Shown: positions 19,778 through 32,944 of the stretch, piece by piece
How positions within the stretch are numbered: position 1 is the first letter of the stretch
Layout of the letters: every line of letters starts with the position of its first letter
NCBI GenBank assembly: GCA_030765045.1
Contig: CM060965.1
Span: 59,042,787 to 59,106,786 of the forward strand
Direction: 5' to 3'
Source: Tenodera sinensis
Lineage: Eukaryota; Arthropoda; Insecta; Mantodea; Mantidae
DNA length: 64,000 nucleotides
The notes under the pieces: model-generated
The model's database searches: none
Told to the model about the DNA's origin: nothing
Seen by the model: the letters and a program-made list of their open reading frames with translations, nothing else
Program-made: the position numbers and the translations under genes

Positions 19778-21327
19778 TAGGGTTACCAGATTATTTTATG
19801 GAAATGCAGGACACCATGGTAAAAAATCTGATGTGTTGCACTCAAATGACTTTTTCTACTCTTGCACTAACCACTCTTACAAACTCTTATTCCTATATCA
19901 TCATGTAGTTGAGATGAACATTTGTGCAAATTATCTTATTGCTTATTTTCTTGTGTAGTGCAAGGGAATATTAGAATACAGCAGGCTTTGAGCGATAGTA
20001 AAATCTTTTAAAACTTTGAGATTTCGTTCTCTTTGAACGCTTAATATACTCGTATAAAAAACTGAATAACGATGTTGCATTTCATTAAAGTTTTGAGTTT
20101 TCCGAAACTGACACAAATAACAATGAATATCTCCGAAATGGTTTATTCAGACATAAATTGTGTGTTTTAGCAAGATCTACAATTTTTGTACAGGAAGAGT
20201 TTGTTTATCTCTTACGGTTTATGAGTTATTTAAACGTCATCCAGAGTAAACAGGACTACATAGACTATAGCCAGAACATTCAAAATGTACATTTCATTTG
20301 TCGCACAAATATCTTAAACATATGCCATTTTAATCAAAATCGTTAGCCATTTTCAAGATAATCAAAATTTTCGAAAAATTTTTCGTATAAAGGGTAGTTT
20401 AGGGTCGGGCTATTTTCTTCAAAATATTTGTGTCGCATCTTTGAAAGGTATTAAACTTAAATAGCAATTTTTGCTTTTAACCGACTTTTCGTTTTTGAGT
20501 TGTCTCCACACACACACACGCACGCACACACCCACACACGCGGACCTTTTTTAAGAATGCTTTTTTTTTTTTTTTGGATCAAGGGGGCCTCAAAATATAT
20601 ATTTCCGGTGAAATCCATACATCGAATTTTTGGGTGGAATAAAATACTTCCTCTACTTTGCTATACGTAGCAGAAAAAGTAAAAATGTACCACACAATGT
20701 CAAAACATGTAGGGCAAAATGTAAGACATTTCAGTCAATGCAAAAATAATGTGAATCTATAATTTAAATGCTATTTATACATAAGCATATACACTTATAC
20801 TTTCTGAAAAGCTTTCAACATACAGTGTTATATGCTATCATGAACAGTCAGTTATACTTCTCTGAAGAAGTAATCTTGCGCAAAACTTCTAGCTTGTTTG
20901 AAATATAATCAAGAAATTCCATACAACTGAAGTTTTTAAAATTGTGCTTCACTAAAACACCTTTTATTGCGTCAATAATATGTTCATTATGCTCTAATTA
21001 GTGAGAATACTCTTTCCAACATTAGCACTGTGTTGCTTTGCCTCCACAGAATATGTTTTGTCTTGGAGTGCAAATGATGCCTTGCCTATCTTTCGTTCAA
21101 TGTTACTGTGCATGAGTATGCTCTTTGAGTGCAGCCGGTGTAGCTCTGTTGCCATATAACAAACTATTCATTTCTATTTTCGCCGTTACCAGTTCATTTT
21201 CTAACGATAACTACTTGTTTTTGAAGATGTAGTACATTATAGACTTTCAAAAAATTCCGCCCGTGTGCCGGACAAATGGTTAAAATGTAGGGCGTGTCCG
21301 GCAATTTCCGGACGTCTGATAACCCTA
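19778..21327. mobile_element. hAT-like non-autonomous DNA transposon, interrupted
   Basis: The left end TAGGGTTACCAGA (19778) is inverted at the right as TCTGATAACCCTA (ending 21327), with one mismatch in 13. Beyond that the ends keep similar blocks (GGAAATGCAGGACAC versus, inverted, GGAAATTGCCGGACAC). The flanks TTCGCGCA (19770-19777) and CTCGCCCA (21328-21335) match at 6 of 8 positions. An 8-bp duplication and ends beginning with a pyrimidine then AGGG are hallmarks of hAT elements. There is no transposase frame inside. An R900 copy occupies 19821-20686, so the hAT-like part is about 0.7 kb and older than the R900 insertion. Confidence 0.6.
19821..20686 (+). mobile_element. R900 copy nested in hAT-like element
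   Basis: Complete copy: AAATCTGATGTGTTGCACTC at the start, then TGACTTTTTCTACTCTTGC. It ends GCAGAAAAAGTAAAAAT. The 5' word GACTTTTTCTACT and the 3' word (inverted) TACTTTTTCTGCT share the same T-for-C change relative to copy 1, as if the two ends change together. The interior includes the CA-rich patch at 20509-20540 and a T-run before GGATCAAGGGGGCCTC. Confidence 0.75.
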
Positions 21328-21472
21328 CTCGCCCACCATGATCTATTTAGAACCATTGTGGCTACCATCCCTGAGGATGGACGGATGACGTGGAGAAACC
21401 ACAGGTGACTGCAAGCACAGAGATACGCCGATGTCCCAGGCTCGAAATATTGTCCAGTGCTGGAGTTTGCCT

Positions 21473-21790
21473 AGAGAGAGCAATGAACGACCCGTCGACC
21501 AAGCAGCCCTTCAATGTCAACGGAGAATACACTTTCCTTTGAGCAAAGATTCGCGCTATCTGTCCGGTACCGTTTTATTCCACGAAATATAGAAATACAT
21601 CTGAAAAGTGAGAAGGAAACGGAATGAAAGGCAAATGGTGGGAAAAAAAAAAAACCAACGAGAAATCACCCCAAAATTCACCTACCTATTAGAAAACACC
21701 ACGGGAATGCCGAGGTAAGAGTGGTCGGTCGAGGGGAATCGAACCCGGGACTTCCACACTACCATCATCATCGCCAGCCGGCTGAGAGCC
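21473..21790 (-). mobile_element. SINE C, second copy
   Basis: On the minus strand the head gives a box B GGGTTCGATTCCCCTCG, followed by the GTGGTGTTTTCTAATAGGTA, GGTGATTTCTCGTTGG and TTCCGTTTCCTTCTCAC blocks and then CCGGACAG. The order matches 49800-50013 and, more weakly, 11543. The distal part shares CGTCGACCAAGCAGCCCT-like sequence (plus strand near 21490) with 49440-49465, so the element body is long. Confidence 0.6.
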
Positions 21791-24700
21791 GCGAAACCTG
21801 TTCTCTTCTATGCTGATCACCCAGCATTAGACTATGCTATATGTTTTCGTTGTTGCATTTTCCAATATTTTATAACACATTTTTCGTGCTTAAGTACCAT
21901 TCATTTATCACGATATCATACATAGAATATAAATTTCAAAGGTAGCATTAGCAATCTACTTTTGAAATTTAGGGTAATTGCTTCAGCCTCCTTTATTTCT
22001 TTTATGCTTACAGCAAAGTGTGCAATGGAATTATTTCTGCAAACATTTATCTCTATTAAAATGAATTGTGTAGAATAATAAGCTTTAGTAGAAGTAGTTT
22101 GTGGCAGAGGCTGCTTACAGATAAAGGAGAGAGTCATACAAACATACCAGTTGAGGTTTTTTTAATGCGGATTTAGAACTAAATTTATATGTTAGCTTTT
22201 GAACTGAAGTATATAAAAGAGCAAAACATATCTAACTGTAAATAGGCTTCACTTACTCGTAACGACCTTACGTGATCAATTATGACATGTTGCACACATT
22301 TTCCTCTCACCACGTATTATATATCCGTCCTGATTTCACCACCTTCATTGCTGTCTATCTTCTGCGCTCAAATTTGCAAGTATGAAGGTGAGCAACCTGT
22401 TGACATCCTTTTGTGTGGGAGAACCCATCTTGCACTCCAGCGCTCTTGCTGGTCTTTCGTTGCATCGACTCGAACAGGGAATCGAAATTCCCTCAAGCAC
22501 AGCCCAACACTGAGGTCGAATGCCGGTATAGTACTGGGAGTCTTTCGAAAGTATCTTCAAACATTAAACCGCTATACATATTATAAAGATTTGAGATAGG
22601 GAAAATAAAAACAAATACAAACAAAGGCATCAGGTTGGGCAAACAATGTGGTTTGCTTTTCAGTTGTTTCTGTTAATAGTTCACATTTGATGCCATTTTA
22701 TTGAGTTAAACATTAGTGATTTTACCTAGTGCTACAGGAATTTGTAAATTTCAAACTTTGGTCAGAAAATGACTCCCAGGCTTTAATTAACAATACAGTC
22801 TTCATGATTTAAAAAGACCGCATGTTTGTGGCTTAGCTCTCAAAAGTTCACATGAGTACAAGTAAAAAGTGAATTAAAATGAGTAAAATGCATATTCTAC
22901 ATATTCATTTTTAAAGTTGTGTTGCATGGGACATTTTCAAAATTGCTATAAATTAACATTAAGAAAAGTATTAAAGCTAAAATTCTTTTGGTAAAAATTT
23001 GAAGCCATGAACGAAAACTTTAGTGATCGTAATCCAGGGTCACGTTGCCTCCTTGCACCCATTTCGTGAAAATACATTCATCGTGCTAATGGGTTTTTTA
23101 AGGGATGTTAAAACCAGAAGGAGCTGTGTGTATTTTTTTTTCTTTCTAGCAAGTTCTTTTTGGTAGTCGGTTGTGGAGGCGTACACTGCATGGTTTAGGA
23201 GTACCTCATAGATAATTCGTTAAAGCAGCAAGTATCCTACAAGTACTGAAACCGTTTCCTGTATAAGCCCTCTAAAACATCTACGTTAAAAGACAATGAA
23301 ACAGAGGCAACAAGAGATAGTGCTTCACTCGTTTCTCATAGTTGCAAAATAACAACGAATATTTTTTCCGAGCAGACGAACATTTGGAATTTGAATTAGT
23401 GAGGTAAGAGGATATAACTGGCTAAAGTTTGTGGAAAAGTGAAAGTATCGAGCAGTGATATATTAATCAGGTTATTTTGAAACCTAAAGTATTACAAAAT
23501 AAAATAATTTAAATTATTTATGCAATTTAAAGTGTTATTTAAAAGCAAACTGTTGTGTTTCCGAGACCATCGCCCTGAGAATAGCAAAGAATCTTTAAGG
23601 CATGACTGCAGCTAAGTCGAGGCAATCGGAGCAATAATAAAGTAAAAAGTATACGTTAATTAGGTAATTCCTCTGCAGCCATACGTCCCAGCTTCGACAG
23701 CCTGTACTCTGCAGAAGTGGTCAAGACATGCACCATGTGTTTTCTAACAGTAATACCTTTCCACTGTCATTTAAAATAATTGATTTAGCCTTGAGAAATA
23801 CGTTTCAGAGCTACTAATCATTTAATTAATACAAAGTTTAAAAAATTGACAATAAAAACAAACATGTAAGTATTATCACTTCTAGGAAACCTCTTAGCCG
23901 CCTCACACATTAAATAAACTGCAGCTGTGCTAAATCTAATTATTGATTATATAAAGCAAGTGTTTTTGTTATGTGTTTTTGTGTGTTAAGATAAGACAAC
24001 CAGTAAAATTTTATGATTTTGGGGCATTTTAAATATTTAATGTGCCCAGCAAGGAAGGATGTGTAAATAAAATGTTAATTTTAAATGGCTTGGAATGCTT
24101 AACTTGATATTAATGGCAGTCGTGCTTTTGTAGGTAAGGCCCCTTTTAAAATGTTTAATACCATGACAAATGACAAGTTTAGTAACTTTTTCTGTCACAT
24201 TATTTCCCTTTTAAAAATGAATCACAAAATCAAAGTTCTCTTTTTTATAATTAAAACAATCTAAAATTCACCGTGATCTTGCAAATGACAGTTCAATTTT
24301 GTGTTTATCAGCTTATAAATTAGTTGGATACCATGAGAATATTATCCAAAAGTTTCAAGCTTATATTTCATCTGGAACTGTGCTAAAAATGTGTTTGTTT
24401 AAAGGGTTGCATGAGGTTACGCCCCCATTCTGTCAGATATCACTCACAAAAAACAAATAATTACTTCCACTTTCTTTCCCATTTGGGCGGGCACATTTTC
24501 AGGAAGTATAGTTACCTGGTTCAAGAAGACTGTGGCAAGATGGCAATTTGTGTGTTTTGTTTTTAAACAGATCTGCTACAAGTTATGGTTACGGCCAACA
24601 TTAAACAATTTTTCCCGGGTACATTATGTTCTCATTTTTCTTTCTTAATTTGCCGAAACTTACATTTCCATTATGTAAGGTACATGTTTCTCCTAAAGTA

Positions 24701-25876
24701 TTTAAGCTATTGCACTGAAATTTTGCACAGTTATTAAAGATACCAAAATGCATTTTTCTGTGTAACACAATTTTGCTAAAGTTCTTAGAAGGTAAGCTAT
24801 TGAGAAATACATGTAATAAAAATAATCCTAAAAATTAACAAGATAATAAAATATTTTTAAAAAATAACCAAGACGTTTAAAAATATTCTGTTCCACAAGA
24901 TTTCTTATTTATCTCTATGTAATGTCTGAAAAAAAAGCTGAAAAGAATTGCTTCAGTAGTTTTCAAAAAAACTGTACCCTAATTTGATCCAGTATTTTAC
25001 ATATTTTAATCACCATAAATTAAATATAAAGTAATCATTTGCTTTGAAATTTTCTGGACATATTCTACATGTGGCCTTCTAACAGGGTGCAAAATTTGGT
25101 AATTCTATCTTAAACAGAAGTGAGGTTATGTTAAAGTTTGTATGGGGCTGCATTTTCGTATACGTCCCCCCTTAACGTACTTCACTGTCTTTGCGCTCTC
25201 TGTCTCACAAACTACTTCCGACCATACACTCACTCACAATCACTCAAATAGGCTTAGTTAAAAACTGCTTCACACAACAAGCAACTCCGACGCGAAGACT
25301 AAGTATCTGCAACTGTCTCTGACGATACTCCAAGTCTCTCTACATTGTACACACGTGCACCAACTGCTAACCAATGTCTCGTTCAATACTTATGACTTGT
25401 TTCTTTCAACACTGCATTAGTTTATATAGCCGAGAATGAGGCAGCAAGGATTTTTCTCGAAATCTACGTTTTCGTAAAAAAGCTCGGCCCACGAATACTT
25501 TCGCGAACTGTCTGGAAAGCTTTGTTCTGATCTCTCCGTTATCGTTTGACCTTGGGCGTCTGATGGGTGGCCGGTGACTGGCGTCACAATTCATCTGTAT
25601 TTGTAAACTGCAAAAAATGGATTTGTAAACTTGCCTAAACAGGAACCAAAGAAGACTGTGAGATCCCTGATTAGGACCCTGGACTCCTCTACATAACTAA
25701 GAAACCTTTTGAATAAAATCTTTAAAGCTATTTTTCCCAGTTTAATACTTTGACAGTGAGATACACAATATTAATGCTACAGTGATGCTACAGGTCTAAG
25801 ATTTTTACTGCTTATTAATATAATCCTAATAAGTGAAACTATAAATGGTATGTGCTTCATTCTAGACAGTTGGTTT
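21791..25876. other. No gene seen across 4 kb; AT-rich
   Basis: Long AT-rich stretch, very rich in A/T runs between 22600 and 25140, with no reading frame that I recognise. The largest frame (22282-22599) overlaps an equally open frame on the other strand and has no domain. From about 25140 to 25600 the sequence is more GC-rich, with a TATA-like TTTATATAGCC at 25421. This could be an unrecognised element end or promoter. Confidence 0.4.
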
Positions 25877-26711
25877 AAAAAATCTGATGTGTTGCACTTA
25901 CATAACTTTCTCTATTCCTGTAGAAACTATTCTTAGAAACTCCTATTCCTTTATCTTCATGTTAGTCGACATAAGCATTTGCAGAAATTATCTTCTTGCC
26001 GATTTCCTTATAGGTGTAAGGGAATATGGGAACACAGTAGGTTTTGAGCGATAGTCAAATCTTTTAAAGCTTTGAAATTTTGTTCTCTTTGCACGGCTGA
26101 GAGAGAAAAAAGTAAATAACAACCTTCCATTTGAGAAAGCTTTAAGTACTGCAAAACTGACGCAAGAAACATTTCCAAACTAGTTCACTCCACAAATTAA
26201 AAGAAAAATAATATGTAAAAAATTAAAAAGCACCTGCATTTATACATAACTTATGTGTTTTAGGAAGATATACGTTTTTTCTATAGTCGCTCACGGTTTA
26301 CTGGTTATGCAAAAGTCATCAAGAGTAAACAGCGCTACATGGGCAATAGCTAGAAAATTCAAAATACTCATTTCATTTACAAGAAACATATCTTAAACGT
26401 ACGGCATTTTAATCAAAATCGTTAGCCATTTTTGAGAAAATAAAAATTTTCTAAAAGTATTCCATATAAAGGATAGTTTAGAGTGAAGAAATTTTCTTCA
26501 AAATTTTCGTGTCACATCCTTGAAAGATATTAAAGTTAATACCAACTTTGGTTTTTAACACACGTACGCGCACGCGGAACTTTTTCTAAAGCTGCTTTTT
26601 TGGATTCAGAGGGCCTTAAAACATATATTTCCGTTGAAATCTCGACATCAAAACTTTTGATCGAATGCAATACTTCCCCTAATTATTATATGTAATAGAA
26701 AAAGTAAAAAT
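25877..26711 (+). mobile_element. R900 copy (near full length)
   Basis: Starts AAATCTGATGTGTTGCACTT and ends TAATAGAAAAAGTAAAAATA. Interior blocks are in order: AGGTTTTGAGCGATAGTCAA, GGTTTACTGGTTATGCAAAA, ATTTTAATCAAAATCGTTAG and CATATATTTCCGTTGAAATC. The CA patch is short here (ACACACGTACGCGCACGCGG). The 5' word ACTTTCTCTATTC and the inverted 3' word ACTTTTTCTATTA again resemble each other. Confidence 0.75.
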
Positions 26712-28074
26712 ATTATTGATTTGTTTTGAACAAAGTAACTCTCTAAGAATTGCATTTAAATGAGCTTTTTAGCAAATGATTAATATGATAATTTAAAATC
26801 TCAACAATCTGTACCAATTTTAGGAACAGAACTCCAATATTTATTTCATAAAATGTACATGAAATCTGTAAAAATAACATGGATCACTTAGGAAAGGCTG
26901 TCTAATCTTGAAGTGACGTGGTTGCCTTAAGTTTGAAAATCAAGCCCTTTGAGTTGTTATATTTTATATGGTGAAATAGGCTGCACTATTTTGCAGGCTG
27001 TGTCATGAGCGCTAAGCAAGTTAAATAGAGACAAATGGTGATATAATGCTTACGAGTACGTGACTACCATCTGTACCTAAGTAAATGATTGCGAAAAGGG
27101 AGGTCTGCTGTTTAGAAATGGTGACTCGTTATTTAGGCTACTAAATGTCAACATTATGCTGACAGAGATGTGATGCTGTACTGGTCTAAAAAATAACTGA
27201 CAGTAAACCTAGTTCAAGTATTCAGACTGTGCTGAATCAGCATCGTACAAATCGTAACTGGCACAGGTAAATGTAAATAAAATAAATGTCATACAAACGG
27301 ACACAAGGTCACTGTATGTTGTATACGTTTGATTATAAATTAATATTACAACAGGAATAACTCTGGGTTAAGGGGTAAACTTAGCTGTAGATAAGTACTT
27401 AGAAGCTTAGGAATGTAAAGGTAAATAATGACCCTTATGCGTATGCACCTTAAACCACCACCGCAGCCACCAGGATGTTGGTAAGGTCTGCCTCTCAACC
27501 AAAGTATAAAGGTGAGTAGCCATCTCATAGCTGTGTAATTCGGTTGTACCACGAATAAGTTATTCGCGCATTTTTTATCTATCATGTACGTAATATGTAG
27601 GGAATTTGATACAGAAATTTCACCGAGATACACTTTTGAGACTCGTCTCCTGTCTCCCCAAAAAGCATTTTTAGGAAAAGGTCTCTGTGTGAAGGGCCTT
27701 TAAGCTCCTCTCAGTACAGTAAGAGTAGCACAGACGACGAGGGGGACTTCTGCACTTTAACCTTAGAGATCTGAAGGGGTGCCCCGGGAGGGAGAGGTGA
27801 AGCGAGAGGAGACACAGGGCGGCCAGACCGCAGGAGAGTAGGCTCAGCAGAGAGTAGGGGTCCCTACGTTTTCCCTGACACCAACAGTACGTCAGTCCCC
27901 ACTGGTTCGCAGGGGTCACTCCGGGGCTCAAGGACCGCAGTGGGGACACGATCCGGAGCCCGGCTTTCGTGTGAAGGGACGGAGTTATTCAGAGCATTTC
28001 GTCCTCTCCATATTGCACTCAAACTTCCGCTGGCACTTTCTACCCCGAAATAGACCAAACGGGTGAAAATATGA
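26712..28074. other. No gene seen; GC-richer block 27660-28060
   Basis: AT-rich until about 27430. The block at 27660-28060 is GC-rich (GGGGTGCCCCGGGAGGGAGA and similar) and adjoins the 3' side of the minus-strand SINE E, as happens at 8220-8497 and 60990-61315. It may be a long body or a preferred target. Reading frames in it are not recognised. Confidence 0.35.
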
Positions 28075-28259
28075 ATAAAATGATTAGTGAATTGCAATGA
28101 AAGAGAGGAAGCTCGAGAGATGAAAGCAACATACCCAGCATTCGCCTGTTGATCAGGGAAAACCTTAAAAATAAAACTGGGTAGCCGGCTGCGGGATTCT
28201 AATCCACGACTTCCCGAATGCGAGGCTCACACGTTACCGCGGAGCTATCTTGCTCGGTT
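28075..28259 (-). mobile_element. SINE E, second copy
   Basis: The minus strand gives AGCAAGATAGCTCCGCGGTA (box A region), a weak box B AGTCGTGGATTAGAATCCC, and the body GCGAATGCTGGGTATGTTGC. The remaining body runs into sequence related to TTTCATTGCAATTCAC. It is more degraded than the 61316 copy. Confidence 0.6.
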
Positions 28260-29689
28260 CCTCTCAGTACAACAGTAATAATGGCTTTAGGAACTACTAT
28301 TATTATTGTACTACTCTAATAGTTAACATGCGCTTTGATCATCAGAAGCCTCTTAAGTAACACACACCGCACTATACACCATGACAAACAGCATAAGACT
28401 GGAATGTCATCATCCTCTATTGGCGCGTGAGCTAGGCTGCCGCAGAGCCAAGTCATACTACCCAATAACTGCTCTGAGTAAATTCCAAAGTTCAGTAGTT
28501 ACCTCATTCAGGATAAACCTGACATTAGACGTCGAACATAACGAAGCTATAAGAATTGCAGTATTTTTAGTATATTTTCAAAAAAATACTTAAATGTAAC
28601 TGAAAGTTTATGTCCTCTTTATTGCCTTTGAAATAATTCCACTTTTAATGTATGAGGAAAAATACGTATTCTATGTAATGGTCTTTTTTTCACCCCTGGC
28701 AAGTGCAGGTCACGTGTATATATTGAGTACCTTGAATATACATGTCGGAATTTTATTTCCTGATATCAGTTCTGGTTATAGAGGAATATGTATATTACGA
28801 TGTTGGCCTCTGCAATTTCGTTGACCTTCGCTGTATGAAAATCTCGAAGAACCTGATCATTCAGAGCGCTATTGTCCGCATTTTAGGGTTACGTAATGTA
28901 ACGATCTAGTATTTTAGGAATTCTTTCTTTCCGACGTCTCTCCTGGTTAGGTGAGGCAACTTTTAAATCACGACACTTTGATTTTGTTTACGGCAATGAC
29001 CTCGTGAACTAGTTTCGCGGGTTTAAAGCAATACTGGACCCACCAATCCCCTATATCTATATCTATACGAATAGTTTAAAACCCTTATTAGGTGCCCTGT
29101 CCGGTTGCCCTTCCAAAAATTACATAGTAATACACAAGTAACGTAGTCAGCTTCACGCAGTAATTTGAATGAGTATTATATACAGCGCGCAGAGGTCAAC
29201 ACTGTAAATTCTACAGGAATAGAGATAATGGTTGCTTGTGTTTTAATGCAGACACCATAAATTGTCCAACACTGGAGTAGTTTAGTAGGGCTAGTGGAAC
29301 GAAATCTGTAAGAAAACTATAAGTGCATTACATCCACATATGTTTTAAAAGTTTACAGTTCTTAGCTGGCTGTTACATTAATTTCCCATGGACATCCGCG
29401 AGGACTGTTGTTGGATAATACTTTAAATATGATTCCATACAAAATGACAAGCAGTAAGGTGGTCAAAATAAAATTCTCGGTATCTTAACAGAGAAAACAA
29501 TTTGAAAATAGGAATGGAACAAAATGGTTCACAGTTGTTTTGAAGACTGTCATTATAGTGGCAAGATAATGCTGAATGGTATTATTCATCATTCCACTGT
29601 ATTAAAAGCAGAGGCATTTCCTGTTTTGGTTCATATATGGCAAAAAGGGTTATATCACTAAACACTGCTAAACATTGCTAAACATTCAG
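28260..29689. other. No gene seen
   Basis: Mixed sequence, no recognised proteins. A short plus frame at 28381-28593 has no domain. Confidence 0.35.
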
Positions 29690-30190
29690 CCTTGAAGGCT
29701 CTTGAACACGATGAAGTCAAATCGAAAAGTCTGGAATTGCCGAGGGTTCCTCGTGAAATTGGTTGAACAGTATCACTGTTAAGGGCACCGGGACATTGTA
29801 AAATTCATGGCAATGAAAGAGCAGATAATTTGGCTAAAAAGTTCAGCTGCTCCAGGACCTGACTGGGGTACATTTTCGGACTATGCTACGGATCTTTACG
29901 AGGGGTCATGATGGGTGGACTGCCGGAAAATATAAGAAGTCCTCAAAGTCCATTGGAGGACACATGTGTCTAATTATGGACTGCTTTCTGTAAAAAGAGT
30001 CGAAGTTCATTGGATGGTTGGGATAATAAAAATACACGGCTTTCTCTAGGCAGATAGGTATAGACGTTGTTCCAACTTGTATGCGAATGTGAAAAGGCAG
30101 ATGAAACGTCGGTCATCAGTTGTGCGACTGCAAAGGCTGAGGGTTATACACTTTTATCAAAAGGTTCACGAGTTCAACGAGGTCTCAGTA
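29690..30190 (+). mobile_element. LINE RNase H domain remnant
   Basis: Near 29700 the plus strand reads KALEHDEVKSK, then WNCRGFLVKLVEQYHC. At 29789-29842 it reads PGHCKIHGNERADNLAKK. The last is the signature end of the RNase H domain in I/R1-type non-LTR retrotransposons (usually PGH.GI.GNE.AD.LAK). Near 30082 CECEKADET and a frame-shifted LCDC follow, matching the cysteine-rich segment usually found after RNase H. Stops and frameshifts are frequent. Upstream reverse transcriptase was not identified. Confidence 0.75.
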
Positions 30191-31489
30191 AGAGAGGAAA
30201 GTACGAGTATAAATTGGTTTCCAAGAATAACTTGATTTTGAATTTCAACACATGCGTCGTGAATTCCAACATGATTCCGTTTTCGTCCATGAATCTCTCA
30301 TTAGACAAATTGCACTTCATAGATTGGACGTAATAGATCTATTACCCCACTCTTGCCTTTGACATTATATTAAGCACACATTTGAAGTAGTCATATTGTG
30401 AAATGGATTGCAAAATATCACTAATATATTGCGGTCATATTTATTTATCGCACCCTTAAGCACTGTTAATTATGTAAAGAGGTGGAGAGGTTGTGTTGTC
30501 ACAGGGTCGCACTTGGCTCATTATTGCAAGGATGAGGAAATAAGTAATCACGAGTGCTATTGCAAATGATGAAATTTGTACCATCGTTGATAGCTCTTAA
30601 TATGGGAAGATTACCATGGCTACAGTGCATTTATTTTTTGCACGAGAGGATTGTGCATACTTATTAAATGCCGCTATAGATATTACCAGGCTGGCTTCTG
30701 GTTTAGAATTCCGGGTTCGATTCCCATAATATAGACAAACGATTTGCTTGTTTAATTTGGTCATTCTGGGAGACTCTGAAACATAAATCAATCAAAAATG
30801 GTCGAAGTGCTTAGACCTGGTCCACCCCTTCTAAATCTAAATTTAACCTACTGTATTTTTAACACAGAACACCATAGCAAAATATTTAGTATTGGAATTG
30901 TTTAGTGGAGCATGCTATTGGAACGAAATTTCTGAGATCACTTCAGTAGAACTGTTTAGCTTATAACTATTTTTATCGTGCTGTTAATTCTCCAACGCAT
31001 ACTGCATTACTTTCAGTGGTAACACGCTTTTTAGCTTCAAAATCAGTTTTATGTCTGTTTCTTTGCCTTGTCAAAAACAAGGACGAGTAAGTGTTAATTT
31101 ACACGACTACTGTAAGTAACTGTTATTACTATAAAATGGAGTTAACGTTTTTAATTTAAACACACTACGTTTTAAAACTGTAATGACAAATAAATTGTGT
31201 GCCTTGAGTTTTTCTTAAATACCGCCTCTTATTGCAGAGATAGCCAAGAAAAGTGTAGATCTAAGTGAGATACACATACAATGTAAGAAAACATTTTCAC
31301 AGTATAGAAAAATTTTCAAAATATTCATTGTTGATCTTTACATTTATTCATAATTTATACAGCGAAGTAGGTATATGTTGGGGCTCATTGGACCGTCGTT
31401 TCCTTACAAATATGCAAAATTAGGATGACATAATATGTCGAGAAGAAGTTTAGTTTTCCTCAAATTTGCGAAAAGTACATTTCCATAGT
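30191..31489. other. No gene seen; a box-B-like word at 30714
   Basis: Contains GGGTTCGATTCCCATAA at 30714, preceded by little tRNA-like sequence. It may be the remains of a SINE head at about 30650-30740. Otherwise AT-rich and featureless. Confidence 0.3.
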
Positions 31490-31682
31490 AATTTTCGGCC
31501 TATCTTGTGGCCGCTGCATGCTCTGCCTTCGTCCATCAGTAATAGGGTGGCATGTCACATTGTCCTGGCCGCTTTGACTACATTGATTAGACCTCTGGTG
31601 CTGTTTCTTCAGATAGCTCCTCAATTGGTTATCTCAAGGACCACATAAGGCTGAATATACACTGCACTAGACTTCCCAGCTT
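31490..31682 (-). mobile_element. SINE A body, degraded
   Basis: The minus strand reads ATAACCAATTGAGGAGCTAT, matching GGGACCAATTGAGGGGCTAG of the 15235 copy, preceded by a weak GTGCAGTGTATATTCAGCC. Further on it reads GGCCAGGACAATGTGACATG and ACTGATGGACGAAGGCAG, probably the distal body lost from other copies. The head is missing. Confidence 0.45.
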
Positions 31683-32885
31683 GGGAAGAACACCATTCGG
31701 TAGAACTGGCGCAAAGAAAGCTTATTAATCCGCAGGATGCGCAGAAGACTATTTTCGTAAACGTACGTTATGTTAGCGCTCACCTGTTGCAGGGCGACAG
31801 TATCCCTAATACAGGTTCTAGTGTCTAACAACGTCTCGAGGTGTACATACCGCAGTTAATGAGTTAGAGAGAGTCACAGGGGAGAGTAGACAGACAGGCA
31901 GGCACAATATGACGAGTGGAAATGGCATGTGGCCTTCAATCGATCGAGGTAACCCAACTTTATTCGAACAGTACCGAAGTTTCGCACAGCTATCGATGGC
32001 AACCTTTCGTTGCGTTACCTCTACAGGAATCGTAGCCACGAGCTTTACAGCGCAGGCAGCTACCCAATCACAGCACTACGAAGATGGCATTAGAATAATA
32101 CCGCCTTTCTCTTGAATGACGCGATTAGCAGTCCGCCGCTCACATCGTGCAGTAGCTGTTCGCCATGTGTCCTTTAGACCATCCTAACGATGCGAACATT
32201 TAATTATAAAAGGTGCGTAATTATGCTCTTCTGCGTCTTTACAGCTGTTGAACGCATTACTGAACAGACTATTTCTGCCACCGAAATTACACCGGATACT
32301 AATTTATCGAGCTTATGAGGGAGGATTTGTTACATAAACTTTAAGCATTCCTATACATAATAAGCACTGGGATTTAGATGTGGAGAGCGAACAGGTCGGT
32401 CAATTATTCCGTCATCAAAAACACATAATACTAAGCAGCAATTTCTTTGGAGTTCTTTCCATGACAGACGCTATTTTATCTAATATTTCCTTGGTTTGCC
32501 GTTGACTGTCTGTACTTCTTTTCTGTCTATTTTTCTAACAAACAAATTGTGCGTTTCGGTTTTGATAGCAAAGTGACACCAGGGACTTTCTGTATAAGTT
32601 AAAATAATTCTACATAAGATTCCACCCATTCTAATCTTAATACAAAAAACATAATGCTGGTATATACACCATGAAAAGTATATCCAGCAAACACAATCAA
32701 TAGAAGCGTTATTGACACTAAATATCAAATCAAACAATATTAGGCTAAACCGCAGGGCAAAAACTAGACAACCGCAGAGTGAGCTCATTTAACCTGATGG
32801 AATGGCTATCAGTCCTGTTATTCAAGATGAACACGGTTGTTGCCCTTAATTATTGAATTTTGTTGCTTTTGGCTTCTTAAACATT

Positions 32886-32887
<2 letters not shown>
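31683..32887. other. No gene seen; CpG-rich stretch 31740-32200
   Basis: 31740-32200 is relatively rich in CpG and has open frames on both strands (31818-32039 minus, 31909-32115 plus). A TATA-like TTATAAAAGG lies at about 32204. I recognise no protein and cannot tell a promoter from an old transposon. Confidence 0.3.

Positions 32888-32943
<56 letters not shown>
32888..32943. repeat. (CA)n microsatellite, about 28 units
   Basis: Uninterrupted CA dinucleotides ending at CACCACATTC. Confidence 0.97.

Positions 32944-32944
<1 letters not shown>

Noticed and set aside
22282..22599. 105-codon plus-strand frame as a host exon
   Set aside because: A similarly open frame lies opposite it, and neither has a recognisable domain.
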